The notes beneath the pieces are model-generated. The model worked only from the letters and a program-made list of their open reading frames with translations, was not told where the DNA came from and ran no database searches. The position numbers were made by a program, and so were the translations under genes. A stretch of 7,379 bases of DNA from Acholeplasmataceae bacterium. Its GTDB lineage: Bacteria > Bacillota_I > Bacilli_A > Acholeplasmatales > Acholeplasmataceae. Below, piece by piece: positions 1-6,587 of the stretch (positions within the stretch are counted from its first letter, which is position 1; each line of letters starts with the position of its first letter). The stretch is from positions 1 through 7,379 of the forward strand of contig JALQTF010000050.1 in the NCBI GenBank assembly GCA_023264085.1. Direction: 5' to 3'.

Positions 1-865
1 ACTCATTACAGAAGCTTATCACATCATGAAAGACTATTTAAAGATGACCAATGATGAAATGTCAAGAACCTTTAAAACGTGGAATCAAGGTGTCTTAGAT
101 AGTTATTTAATTGAAATTACGTATCAAATTTTAAGCTATAAAGATGATCAAGGAAACCATTTAATTGATGCTATATTAGATACTGCCGGTCAAAAAGGTA
201 CTGGAAAATGGACAGCAAATGCTGCACTAGAATATGGTGTACCTTTAACACTGATTGCTGAATCTGTATTTTCTAGATTTTTATCTGCCTTAAAAGATGA
301 GCGTGTAGAAGCATCTAAAGTTTATCCAAAAACAATAAAACCATTTAGTGGTGACAAAGCTCACTTTTTAGAACACTTAAAACATGCCTTATATGCAGCG
401 AAAATTTTATCTTATACACAGGGATATGCCCTCATGAAAGAAGCTGCAAAAACGTATCATTGGGATTTAAATTACGGTGGTATTGCACTTATGTGGCGTG
501 GTGGTTGTATTATTCGCTCAGTTTTCCTAGATAAGATTAAGGCTGCCTTTGATAAAAATCCATCTCTTAATAACTTATTGTTAGATGACTATTTTAAATC
601 CACTATGACAGCAATCATGCCAGATTTACGCGTGACATTGTCACATGCAATATTAAATGGTATCCCTGTACCAGCCATGTCATCAGCACTTGCCTATTTT
701 GATGGTTACACGACAGAAAATCTTCCAGCAAACTTACTTCAAGCGCAACGTGATTTCTTTGGTGCACATACATATGAAAGAAACGATAAACCACGTGGTG
801 AATTCTTTCATACCAATTGGACCGGACGTGGTGGTAACACATCCTCAACAACCTATAATGTTTAA
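1..865 (+). CDS. gnd: 6-phosphogluconate dehydrogenase, decarboxylating (C-terminal part, 5' end outside window)
   Basis: The enzyme oxidatively decarboxylates 6-phosphogluconate to ribulose 5-phosphate in the cytosolic oxidative pentose phosphate pathway, normally making NADPH. The frame is open from base 2 (LITEAYHIMKD), so the ATG at 26 is internal and not the start. About 287 residues are visible, against 470-485 for the family. The N-terminal Rossmann domain and, judged by family alignment, the catalytic Lys and Glu (183 and 190 in the sheep enzyme) lie just outside the window. Visible family signatures are KGTGKWT, the SVFSRFLSALKDERVEASK stretch, WDLNYGGIALMWRGGCIIR, and LPANLLQAQRDFFGAHTYER followed by FFHTNW, which supplies residues to the partner subunit's active site. 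The protein ends in a WTGRGGNTSSTTYNV tail, typical of the long, eukaryote-like form and absent from short forms such as E. coli Gnd. The stop is TAA, followed directly by a terminator. Assignment is very secure. Confidence 0.96.
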   Translation, partial: LITEAYHIMKDYLKMTNDEMSRTFKTWNQGVLDSYLIEITYQILSYKDDQGNHLIDAILDTAGQKGTGKWTANAALEYGVPLTLIAESVFSRFLSALKDERVEASKVYPKTIKPFSGDKAHFLEHLKHALYAAKILSYTQGYALMKEAAKTYHWDLNYGGIALMWRGGCIIRSVFLDKIKAAFDKNPSLNNLLLDDYFKSTMTAIMPDLRVTLSHAILNGIPVPAMSSALAYFDGYTTENLPANLLQAQRDFFGAHTYERNDKPRGEFFHTNWTGRGGNTSSTTYNV

Positions 866-866
866 T

Positions 867-897
867 AAAAAAAGCACATGTCTTATGTGCTTTTTTA
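867..897. terminator. Bidirectional Rho-independent terminator between convergent gnd and tex
   Basis: GCACAT (874-879) pairs with ATGTGC (885-890) around a 5-base loop. The stem is extended by A-T pairs between the A-run 867-873 and the T-run 891-896. Each strand therefore reads a GC-containing hairpin followed by 6-7 U. It lies in the only gap between two converging genes, starting 1 base after the gnd stop and ending 18 bases before the tex stop, so it can end transcripts from both sides. Confidence 0.9.
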
Positions 898-914
898 TTT
901 TGTTACATTAAAAT

Positions 915-3077
915 TTAATCTTTAATCATAGATAAACCGACTTTGCCTCGATTTAAATCAATATTGATGACATAGACTTTCACGATATCTCCAACGGCAA
1001 CAACATCTTTAGGATGTTTTATGAAGCGTTTTGCCATCTTAGAAATATGACATAAGCCGTCTTCTTTTAAACCAATATCGATAAATGCCCCGAAATCAAC
1101 TACATTTCTAATGGTGCCTTCAAGTTCCATACCGATGGTCAAATCTTCTATTTTTAAAATATCTTGTCTTAAAATAGGTTGTGCAAATTGATCTCTAGGG
1201 TCTCTAAGAGGTGCGATAAATGCATCTAATATATCAGATAACGTATACATATCAATGTCTAAATCTCTCATCAGTCTCGATTTATCAATGTCTTTAACGA
1301 TCTCTTTTACTTCTTCTTTCCCAAACATATTCCCTTGAATGCCGTAAATACGCATGATTGCTTTTGCTTTATCATAGGATTCTGGGTGAATAGATGTCAT
1401 GTCAAGTGCTTCATCACTATCTGGAATACGCAAGAAACCAACAGCTTGTTCAAATGTTTTCTTTCCGAGTTTAGGTACTTTTAATATGTCTTTTCTATTT
1501 TGAAAGCGTCCAATATTTTGACGATGTGTCACAATGTTTTCCGCACTGGATTTATTAAGTCCAGAGACATACATTAATAAAGACTTAGACGCTGTATTTA
1601 AATTCACACCAACTTGGTTAACGGCTTGAGTGACAACAAAATTCAAGGTTTCATTCAATTTTTTAGGCGTAACATCGTGTTGATATTGACCCACACCAAT
1701 GGATTTAGGATCAATTTTAACAAGTTCTGAAAGCGGGTCTTGAAGCCGTCTTGCGATTGATGCAGCCGAACGTTCTTCCACACTAAAATCTGGAAATTCT
1801 TCTCTTGCCAGTTCACTTGCAGAATACACCGAAGCCCCCGCTTCATTCACAATGACATAGTTCACATCTAATTTCATGTCTTTAATAAGTTCTGAAACAA
1901 AACTTTCAGTTTCTCTTGATGCTGTTCCATTCCCAATTGCAATGAGTTCAATTTGATATTTTTTAATCATCTGAAAGAGTGTTGATTTTGATTTTTCTAC
2001 GTCTTTATTATCAGCAACACTTCCTTTTGATTTTTCATGAGGATAGATCACACCTTTTGTAAGGACATTCCCGGTTTGATCAACAACAGATAACTTACAT
2101 CCTGTTCTAAATGCAGGATCGATTCCTAAAATCATCTTTCCTTTTAGAGGTGGTTGCAGAAGCAGTTTATTTAAGTTTTCTGCAAATACTTCAATCGCTT
2201 GATCTTCTGCCAATTCAGAAAGTTCTGCTCTTATTTCTCTTTCTAAAGAGGGGTATATTAAACGTTTAATGCTATCTTCTATGGCTTGCGTGATATATGC
2301 CACAGAAGGCGATGTTTGTCTTTTAATAAGGTCTTCTTTGATATAAGACGCCATCGCATCTTTGTCTGCATCAATCTTTACTAATAATACTTTTTCTGAT
2401 TCACCACGGTTAATTGCAAGAATACGATGTGGTTTAATATGTTTGACTTTTTCTTCGTATTCATAATACATGGCATACGTTTGTCTTTCATCTTCTGCGC
2501 CTTTTTTTAGAGATGTTTTCATGTCACCTTCACGCATCATGTCTCTTAATGCTTTTCTATAGTCGGCATCATCCGATATAAATTCAGCTAAAATATGCAT
2601 GGCACCTTCTATTGCCTCTTCTACTGATTTGACATCATCGTTTATATATTTTTTTGCTTCTTCTTTTGGATCTTCATCCGATAAAAACATAAAGAAATTA
2701 GAAAGTCCTTGGAGACCTTTAGCGATCGCTTCAGTTGCTTTTGTTTTTTTCTTTTCTTTAAACGGGCGGTATATATCTTCTACATCAACGAGCTTTTCAG
2801 CTGTTAGAATTGCGTGTTTTAATTCTTCTGTGAGCATGCCTTTTTCATCAATAAGGCGGATAACATCTTCTTTTCTTTCAAAAAGATTTTTCTGATACGA
2901 CCATGTTTGATGAATAGAAAATATTTGTTCTTCGTCTAATCCACCGGTAACTTCTTTACGGTATCTGGAAATAAATGGAATGGTATTCCCTTCATCTAGT
3001 AGATTTAAAACCGTTTGAATTTGTTTCTCTGAGATTTGTGTAGCATCTTTTATTTGTTTAATAATTTCTGAATTCAT
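915..3077 (-). CDS. tex: Tex-family S1 RNA-binding protein (YdcI-like transcription accessory factor)
   Basis: This is a full-length Tex homologue of 720 residues. Tex proteins are cytosolic nucleic-acid-binding factors related to eukaryotic Spt6, linked to transcription and stress tolerance; the exact role here is inferred. Domains in order are: a helical N-terminal Tex domain with IPFISRYRKEVTGGLDE (33-49) and VDVEDIYRPFKEKKKTKA (97-114); a YqgF/RNase H-like domain from about 315 (GIDPAFRTG 318-326, AIGNGTASRET 380-390); the hallmark DPLSELVKIDPKSIGVGQYQ (447-466); helix-hairpin-helix repeats at about 488-555; and a C-terminal S1 domain at about 649-717 (GTIRNVVDFGAFIDIGLKEDG). The start is ATG with AGGAGA at 3082-3087, four bases upstream. 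It is the last minus-strand gene here, behind a hairpin (3092-3112), so its level may depend on readthrough or on a promoter inside the upstream gene that I cannot identify. Nothing looks broken. Confidence 0.96.
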   Translation of the reverse strand: MNSEIIKQIKDATQISEKQIQTVLNLLDEGNTIPFISRYRKEVTGGLDEEQIFSIHQTWSYQKNLFERKEDVIRLIDEKGMLTEELKHAILTAEKLVDVEDIYRPFKEKKKTKATEAIAKGLQGLSNFFMFLSDEDPKEEAKKYINDDVKSVEEAIEGAMHILAEFISDDADYRKALRDMMREGDMKTSLKKGAEDERQTYAMYYEYEEKVKHIKPHRILAINRGESEKVLLVKIDADKDAMASYIKEDLIKRQTSPSVAYITQAIEDSIKRLIYPSLEREIRAELSELAEDQAIEVFAENLNKLLLQPPLKGKMILGIDPAFRTGCKLSVVDQTGNVLTKGVIYPHEKSKGSVADNKDVEKSKSTLFQMIKKYQIELIAIGNGTASRETESFVSELIKDMKLDVNYVIVNEAGASVYSASELAREEFPDFSVEERSAASIARRLQDPLSELVKIDPKSIGVGQYQHDVTPKKLNETLNFVVTQAVNQVGVNLNTASKSLLMYVSGLNKSSAENIVTHRQNIGRFQNRKDILKVPKLGKKTFEQAVGFLRIPDSDEALDMTSIHPESYDKAKAIMRIYGIQGNMFGKEEVKEIVKDIDKSRLMRDLDIDMYTLSDILDAFIAPLRDPRDQFAQPILRQDILKIEDLTIGMELEGTIRNVVDFGAFIDIGLKEDGLCHISKMAKRFIKHPKDVVAVGDIVKVYVINIDLNRGKVGLSMIKD

Positions 3078-3081
3078 AGTG

Positions 3082-3112
3082 TCTCCTAAATAAAAAAGGC
3101 ATCGCCTTTTTT
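3082..3112 (-). terminator. Hairpin with U-tract leading into the tex ribosome site (possible attenuator)
   Basis: On the minus strand AAAAAAGGC and GCCTTTTTT form a perfect 9-bp stem (3092-3112) around a 3-base GAT loop. The U-run continues as TTTTTTATTT directly into AGGAGA, the tex ribosome-binding site (3082-3087). The upstream side of the stem overlaps the TAA stop of the membrane-protein gene (3111-3113). Only three pairs are G-C, so it is a weak intrinsic terminator or an attenuator. The structure is seen directly; its activity is inferred. Confidence 0.65.
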
Positions 3113-3740
3113 ATACTAAATTTTCTAAACTTTTTAAAATGTTTACTGCATCTGACCAAACTGTATCAAAGAATGCTTCTTTCTCTTCGTTGTAGTCTAC
3201 ATAAAATGTAATCAATGATTGTGGTGATGCTTGAGGTATACCTAGTGATAATACGGCTTGAACAGAAAATACATCTGCATTGACAGGATCATCTAAATCC
3301 AATAGTAATACATTTTCAAGTAGCAATGTCTCCTCATTATCGGTAAAAAATGTAAGTATTGTGTCTTCTAGATCTCCTGATCGATACAATAAAATATATA
3401 ATGGATTCTCGGCATCTGATGACATGAGAATTGAATAAATTGCTAAATCATTCTCATCATCTGTTTGAAAATGGGTAAAATCACCAAAGGATCCACTCCC
3501 GTTATCCCCAATAATATAGGTTAAATCACTCGACACAACATGGGTATAATTTTCTAGTGGTAGTACGACTTCTTCTTCTTTATCTAATGTTGCAATCACA
3601 ACAATAGTAACAATAATCGCAACAGTCATTAAAATGACTGCAACCCCGATGCGCATAAGAAGGAGTTCCCCTTTAGATAATGGTCGTTGTCTCATATTTG
3701 TTTCTTTACTTGATTGTTTTTTTACTTTTGCTTGACTCAT
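3111..3740 (-). CDS. Unrecognised single-pass membrane protein with strongly acidic extracytoplasmic domain
   Basis: I do not recognise this 209-residue protein. Residues 1-30 are basic (8 K/R, 2 E), 31-52 form one strong hydrophobic helix (IGVAVILMTVAIIVTIVVIATL), and 53-209 are about 157 residues with 32 D/E and only 4 K/R. The positive-inside rule puts the N-terminus in the cytosol and the acidic domain outside. There is no lipobox and no cysteine at all, so it is a signal-anchor protein and not an Lgt-dependent lipoprotein. The C-terminal domain shows alternating hydrophobic strands (ILMSSDAENPLYILLYRSGD, LLLENVLLLDLDD), suggesting a beta-rich fold; no catalytic motif is evident. The ATG start is backed by AAGGAGT five bases upstream, encoded in the end of acpS, and only two bases separate the genes, so it is certainly co-translated with acpS. 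The clean open frame with good start signals makes it a real gene. Function is unknown. Confidence 0.85.
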   Translation of the reverse strand: MSQAKVKKQSSKETNMRQRPLSKGELLLMRIGVAVILMTVAIIVTIVVIATLDKEEEVVLPLENYTHVVSSDLTYIIGDNGSGSFGDFTHFQTDDENDLAIYSILMSSDAENPLYILLYRSGDLEDTILTFFTDNEETLLLENVLLLDLDDPVNADVFSVQAVLSLGIPQASPQSLITFYVDYNEEKEAFFDTVWSDAVNILKSLENLV

Positions 3741-3742
3741 GT

Positions 3743-4102
3743 TTACTCCTTGTTTTCAATGACCACAAATGCTGCAGCATAACTGTCTGTGTGAGTGATA
3801 GAAACACTAACGTGCTCTTTATCTGTAAAAAATGTTGATTCTACATAAGGTTTTCCAGATGACTCATGTAATACTGAAAAATCTTTATAATTCGTATTGC
3901 CTGGTCCAACAGCAACCGCTTTAAATATTGCTTCTTTTGCAGCAAAACGGCCACCAATGAACTCAAGTTTTACTTGCTCATGTGCAAGATTTTGATATTC
4001 TTTCATTTCTTTTTCTGATAAAATGCGTTCTATGAAACGATCAGAAAGCAATTCTCTTATGCGTTCTAATTCAACTAAATCAATGCCAACACCTTTAATC
4101 AT
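3743..4102 (-). CDS. acpS: Holo-[acyl-carrier-protein] synthase
   Basis: AcpS transfers the 4'-phosphopantetheine arm of coenzyme A to a serine of apo-acyl carrier protein, which activates ACP for lipid synthesis. It is a small cytosolic trimeric enzyme needing Mg2+. The 119-residue length is normal for the family (about 115-125). Signatures are GIDLVELERI (6-15) with metal ligand Asp8, GGRFAAKEAIFKA (50-62) with metal ligand Glu57 and the conserved lysines 56 and 61, and the closing VSVSITHTDSYAAAFVV strand (98-114). The ATG overlaps the whiA stop as ATGA, the classic arrangement for translational coupling, and AGGGAGGG lies nine bases upstream inside whiA. Its presence implies ACP-dependent lipid metabolism, which fits a lineage that makes fatty acids, as acholeplasmas do. 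All key residues are present. Confidence 0.96.
   Translation of the reverse strand: MIKGVGIDLVELERIRELLSDRFIERILSEKEMKEYQNLAHEQVKLEFIGGRFAAKEAIFKAVAVGPGNTNYKDFSVLHESSGKPYVESTFFTDKEHVSVSITHTDSYAAAFVVIENKE
3745..3751 (-). promoter_or_regulatory. Ribosome-binding site of the membrane-protein gene, inside the acpS 3' end
   Basis: The minus strand reads AAGGAGT, a near-perfect anti-16S match. It is formed by the last two acpS codons (AAG GAG, Lys-Glu) plus the first base of the acpS TAA stop. It sits five bases before the ATG at 3740. It fixes that start and ties its translation to acpS. Confidence 0.85.
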
Positions 4103-5031
4103 AGGGGTGATCCCTCCCTTAATGCTTGTGCAATGTGTTTTATTTTTGAAAATCTGTGATTAAGACCAGACTTAGAAATAGGTTCGTGATAATCTATTTC
4201 ATATTGTTCTGTAAGTTCTCGTAAATTATATTCTGGATAATTCAGTCTTAAATCCATCACACGTTTGATTTTTTCATCTATATATACATTATAACTTGAA
4301 ATAAAGGTTATTTCATCAATAATTTTTGATGCTGCTTCATAAACTTTTTTTTCATTTGCGATTTCACAGTTCATCACACGGTTAATCGAGTTATTAAAAT
4401 CACGTTTAATTCTTGCATCTTCGAATTTAAACACTGAGTTTTGAGCCCCTATGCGCATCATAAAATCTGAAATATGTTCAGCATCTTTTAAATAGACAAC
4501 ATGCTGGTGTCTTCTTTTTATGATTTTAGCATTTAAATCAAAACGGTTCATTAAACTTTGAATGAGTACTGCTAAATCATCTCTTTCATGACTCATCTCT
4601 AGATGATACTGTGCCGTCTTAGGATCATTCACAGATCCCGTTGATAAAAATGCGGCTCGTAAAAATGCGAGTCGTGTGGCATCTGATGGTAATAAGACAT
4701 CAGATGTTTCAAATAACGGTTCTAACAATTTAATCTCAGATAAAATATCTTTGACTCTTGATTCTATTTCAACTAAAATCTGCGGCTTTTTTGTCAGTTT
4801 TTGTTGTTGTTTTTTAATCAGTGTTGTTTCTGCTTGATACAACGTTCTTGATAACTGCAAAAACCTTTTTGCAACGGTAGGACTATTCGTTTTAAATATG
4901 AGTATCAGTTTTTGGTCACGTTTTGTAATATCACCATTCATGTGCAAAAAAGCTGCAAACTCAGCAAGTTGTTCAGAAGTCTCAATTGGAATTGTGACAA
5001 GTTCTTCTTTGACAAGCTTGGTAAATGACAT
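4099..5031 (-). CDS. whiA: WhiA-family DNA-binding regulator
   Basis: WhiA proteins combine an N-terminal fold related to LAGLIDADG homing endonucleases, without nuclease activity, with a C-terminal helix-turn-helix. They act in sporulation in Streptomyces, affect division and chromosome segregation in Bacillus, and are widely kept in Mollicutes, where their role is thought to be transcriptional. This 310-residue protein matches the usual length (about 305-325). Visible blocks are the start MSFTKLVKEEL, AAFLHMNGDI (26-35), LRAAFLSTGSVNDP (124-137, LAGLIDADG-like), YHLEM, IGAQNSVFKFEDARIKRDFNNSINRVMNCEIAN (194-226), and a C-terminal helix-turn-helix at about 268-304 containing LRELTEQYEID and ISKSGLNHRFSKIKHIAQAL. 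Its ATG follows the trxB TAA with no gap; the nearest ribosome site is GGAGT (5043-5047), a long 11 bases upstream within trxB, so it probably depends on trxB translation. It ends in TGA, evidence for the standard code. In Bacillus rapZ and glmR lie between trxB and whiA; here they are absent. Confidence 0.97.
   Translation of the reverse strand: MSFTKLVKEELVTIPIETSEQLAEFAAFLHMNGDITKRDQKLILIFKTNSPTVAKRFLQLSRTLYQAETTLIKKQQQKLTKKPQILVEIESRVKDILSEIKLLEPLFETSDVLLPSDATRLAFLRAAFLSTGSVNDPKTAQYHLEMSHERDDLAVLIQSLMNRFDLNAKIIKRRHQHVVYLKDAEHISDFMMRIGAQNSVFKFEDARIKRDFNNSINRVMNCEIANEKKVYEAASKIIDEITFISSYNVYIDEKIKRVMDLRLNYPEYNLRELTEQYEIDYHEPISKSGLNHRFSKIKHIAQALREGSPL
4103..4119 (-). promoter_or_regulatory. 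acpS ribosome-binding site, possibly masked by a small hairpin in the whiA 3' end
   Basis: On the minus strand AGGGAGGG (4112-4119) is a strong ribosome site nine bases before the acpS ATG. The following ATCACCCCT can pair back with it (GGG with CCC around ATCA, or AGGG with CCCT), which would partly hide it until a ribosome finishing whiA opens it. The site is clear; the masking is inferred. Confidence 0.6.
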
Positions 5032-5943
5032 TTAGTGTAGTGACTCCAAATATTTAAGAGCATTTTGGGCTGCCACAGCACCATCTCCAGCAGCAGTGAC
5101 TACTTGACGTATTTGTTTATCGTTTACATCACCACATGAAAGAATGCCTGGAATTTTAGTTTCCATTTTTTCATTTACTGTAATGTAACCATAATTGGTT
5201 GTAATCCCTAAATGCTTCACAAAATCTGTCACAGGTATCATCCCAACATATTCAAAGACGCCATCTGCAAACACATCAAAGGTTTTACCGTCTTTATCTT
5301 TTAATGTTGCACCTGTTAAACCTTTGTCATCTTTCAAAAACTTATCGACGAGCGTTTCATAATAAACCTTTACATTCGGTTGTTGAATCAGTTTTTCATT
5401 GGCTTTTGCTTCAGCTGTTAATCGGTCTAAGTTTTGAACGACAGTAACAGATTTTGCAAACGTAGATAAATAATATCCTTCTTCAACTGCAGAGTTCCCT
5501 CCACCAACCACGATGACATCTTTATCACGATAAATTGGTCCATCACAAATGGCACACCAACTGATTCCGTTGTATGCGAGTTGTTCTTCGTTTTCAACAC
5601 CGAGCTTTCTTGGGACATTTCCAGTAGCAATAATCACTGCCTTGGTATCATACGATCCAAAATCTGTTGATACCGTTTTGTAAGATCCGTGATCTTCTAA
5701 TTTTGTGACTTTTTCATATTTCACTTCAATGTCTAATTTAGACATATGTTCAATCATATCTGTTGCAAGTTCAATGGAACTAAACGATTTTACACCTGGA
5801 TAATTTTCTATCTCGCTATAATTCACAAGTTGTCCACCTGGAACATTCCCTTCGAATACAGCGACCTTTAAGTTCGCACGTTTGGTATAAATACTTGCTG
5901 TAACACCTGCTGGTCCAGCACCAATCACTAATACATCATACAT
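5032..5943 (-). CDS. trxB: Thioredoxin reductase with altered NADPH-recognition motif
   Basis: This low-molecular-weight thioredoxin reductase (303 residues, usual 300-320) is an FAD enzyme that reduces thioredoxin through a CxxC pair in the cytosol. Visible motifs are GAGPAG (8-13, FAD dinucleotide fold), PGGQLVNYSEIENYPG (35-50), ATGNVPRKLG (106-115), the redox pair C130-A-I-C133-D, GGGNSAVEE (147-155, nicotinamide-nucleotide Rossmann glycines), and GDV..KQIRQVVTAAGDGAVAAQ (271-293, second FAD region). The HRRxxxRA block that holds the NADPH 2'-phosphate (R176, R177 and R181 in E. coli) aligns without gaps to Q170-N-L-D-R-L-T176-A, so all three arginines are missing. Everything else is intact, so it is likely active but with a different or relaxed electron-donor preference (inference). 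The start has AGGAGA seven bases upstream, overlapping the TAG stop of the HAD gene. The membership in the family is secure; the cofactor is open. Confidence 0.95.
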   Translation of the reverse strand: MYDVLVIGAGPAGVTASIYTKRANLKVAVFEGNVPGGQLVNYSEIENYPGVKSFSSIELATDMIEHMSKLDIEVKYEKVTKLEDHGSYKTVSTDFGSYDTKAVIIATGNVPRKLGVENEEQLAYNGISWCAICDGPIYRDKDVIVVGGGNSAVEEGYYLSTFAKSVTVVQNLDRLTAEAKANEKLIQQPNVKVYYETLVDKFLKDDKGLTGATLKDKDGKTFDVFADGVFEYVGMIPVTDFVKHLGITTNYGYITVNEKMETKIPGILSCGDVNDKQIRQVVTAAGDGAVAAQNALKYLESLH

Positions 5944-5950
5944 AATATTA

Positions 5951-5957
5951 TCTCCTA
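5951..5957 (-). promoter_or_regulatory. trxB ribosome-binding site overlapping the HAD-gene stop codon
   Basis: The minus strand reads TAGGAGA. The TAG is the stop of the upstream phosphatase gene and AGGAGA is the trxB ribosome site, seven bases before the ATG. It supports the start at 5943 and coupling of the two genes. Confidence 0.85.
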
Positions 5958-6587
5958 AACTATATCTTCAATTTGTAATAAATCGTCTACAACATAATCT
6001 GGCATCACTGCTAACATTTCTTTTAGTCTATGACTGTAACTTACAGCACAACTCAAAACGCCTGCAGATTTAGCAGCGACCATATCATTTTCATGATCAC
6101 CAACATATACAGCCTCTTCAGCTTTTACATCATACATTGATAATGCTTTTTCAATCGGTTCTTTATGTGGTTTATGATTCACGACATCTTCATAACCTAC
6201 TAAATGCGTTACATAATCATTCAACCCAATCAATGATAAGTGTTCTCTGGCAACACGGTTCATTTTAGATGTCACAACCCCAATCATGATGTTTTTTGAT
6301 TGAAGTTTTTCCATCAAAGCTTTTGCATTGGGATAGGCCGTTGCATCTTGCATCAATTTTTCTGAAGTTTTTCTGTAAAAATTAACAAGTTCATCCATAT
6401 CTTGATCTTCTTTGATGTATAGACCAAATGTCTCAAATAATGTATGACCGAGAAATGATGTTAATGTTTTTTGATCAAGTTTTACTTCTTTAAAATATTT
6501 TTCAAAAGTAATGATAAAAGCATCCATGATAATTTCGGTCGATTTTAATAATGTCCCATCTAAATCAAAGAGTACTAACTTAATCAT
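5955..6587 (-). CDS. ppaX: HAD-superfamily phosphatase, PpaX/phosphoglycolate-phosphatase-like
   Basis: This is a 210-residue cytosolic haloacid-dehalogenase-type hydrolase with all four catalytic motifs: DLDGT (nucleophile Asp8 and acid/base Asp10), GVVTSK (103-108, Thr/Ser), the conserved Lys139 in NHKPHKEP, and GDHENDMVAAKSAG (163-176, Asp164 and Asp168 for Mg2+). A helical cap lies between motifs I and II (about 15-85). The cap segments FLGHTLFETF and MDELVNFYRK, and a position right after lgt as in Bacillus, point to PpaX, the pyrophosphatase that hydrolyses PPi released by HPr kinase/phosphorylase. A phosphoglycolate or other sugar-phosphate phosphatase remains possible. I chose the ATG at 6587 (MIKLVLFDLDGT), the usual family start. 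The frame also has an ATG at 6605 (MQKLVN...) with no ribosome site before it. From 6587 the gene overlaps the lgt end by 8 bases and has only a weak AGAAG nearby, so it probably relies on coupling to lgt. Confidence 0.85.
   Translation of the reverse strand: MIKLVLFDLDGTLLKSTEIIMDAFIITFEKYFKEVKLDQKTLTSFLGHTLFETFGLYIKEDQDMDELVNFYRKTSEKLMQDATAYPNAKALMEKLQSKNIMIGVVTSKMNRVAREHLSLIGLNDYVTHLVGYEDVVNHKPHKEPIEKALSMYDVKAEEAVYVGDHENDMVAAKSAGVLSCAVSYSHRLKEMLAVMPDYVVDDLLQIEDIV

Noticed and set aside
26..28. ATG at 26 as the start of gnd
   Set aside because: The bases before it read LITEAYHI in frame, which matches 6PGDH, and the N-terminal domain would be missing; it is an internal Met.
2599..2895. 98-codon open frame on the + strand opposite tex, plus similar antisense frames in gnd, tex and trxB
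   Set aside because: They lie wholly inside well-recognised genes, have low-complexity Ser/Phe-rich or otherwise unrecognisable products, and show no ribosome site or family match.
3623..3640. CAGTCATT/AATGACTG inverted repeat in the membrane-protein gene
   Set aside because: It lies within the codons of the transmembrane helix, is short and has no U-tract or start signal beside it; chance is the simplest explanation.
3111..3740. Lipoprotein substrate for the neighbouring Lgt
   Set aside because: The protein has no cysteine and so no lipobox; it is a signal-anchor membrane protein.
4646..4675. Tandem imperfect 15-base repeat (AAAAATGCGGCTCGT / AAAAATGCGAGTCGT) in whiA
   Set aside because: It encodes adjacent RLAFL and RAAFL, part of a conserved WhiA block (LRxAFL); two copies with mismatches are explained by the protein sequence and are not an expanding repeat.
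4099..5031. WhiA as an active homing endonuclease or mobile intron protein
   Set aside because: The LAGLIDADG-like fold is a normal part of WhiA; the C-terminal helix-turn-helix and full-length match mark it as the regulator, and there is no intron or intein boundary.
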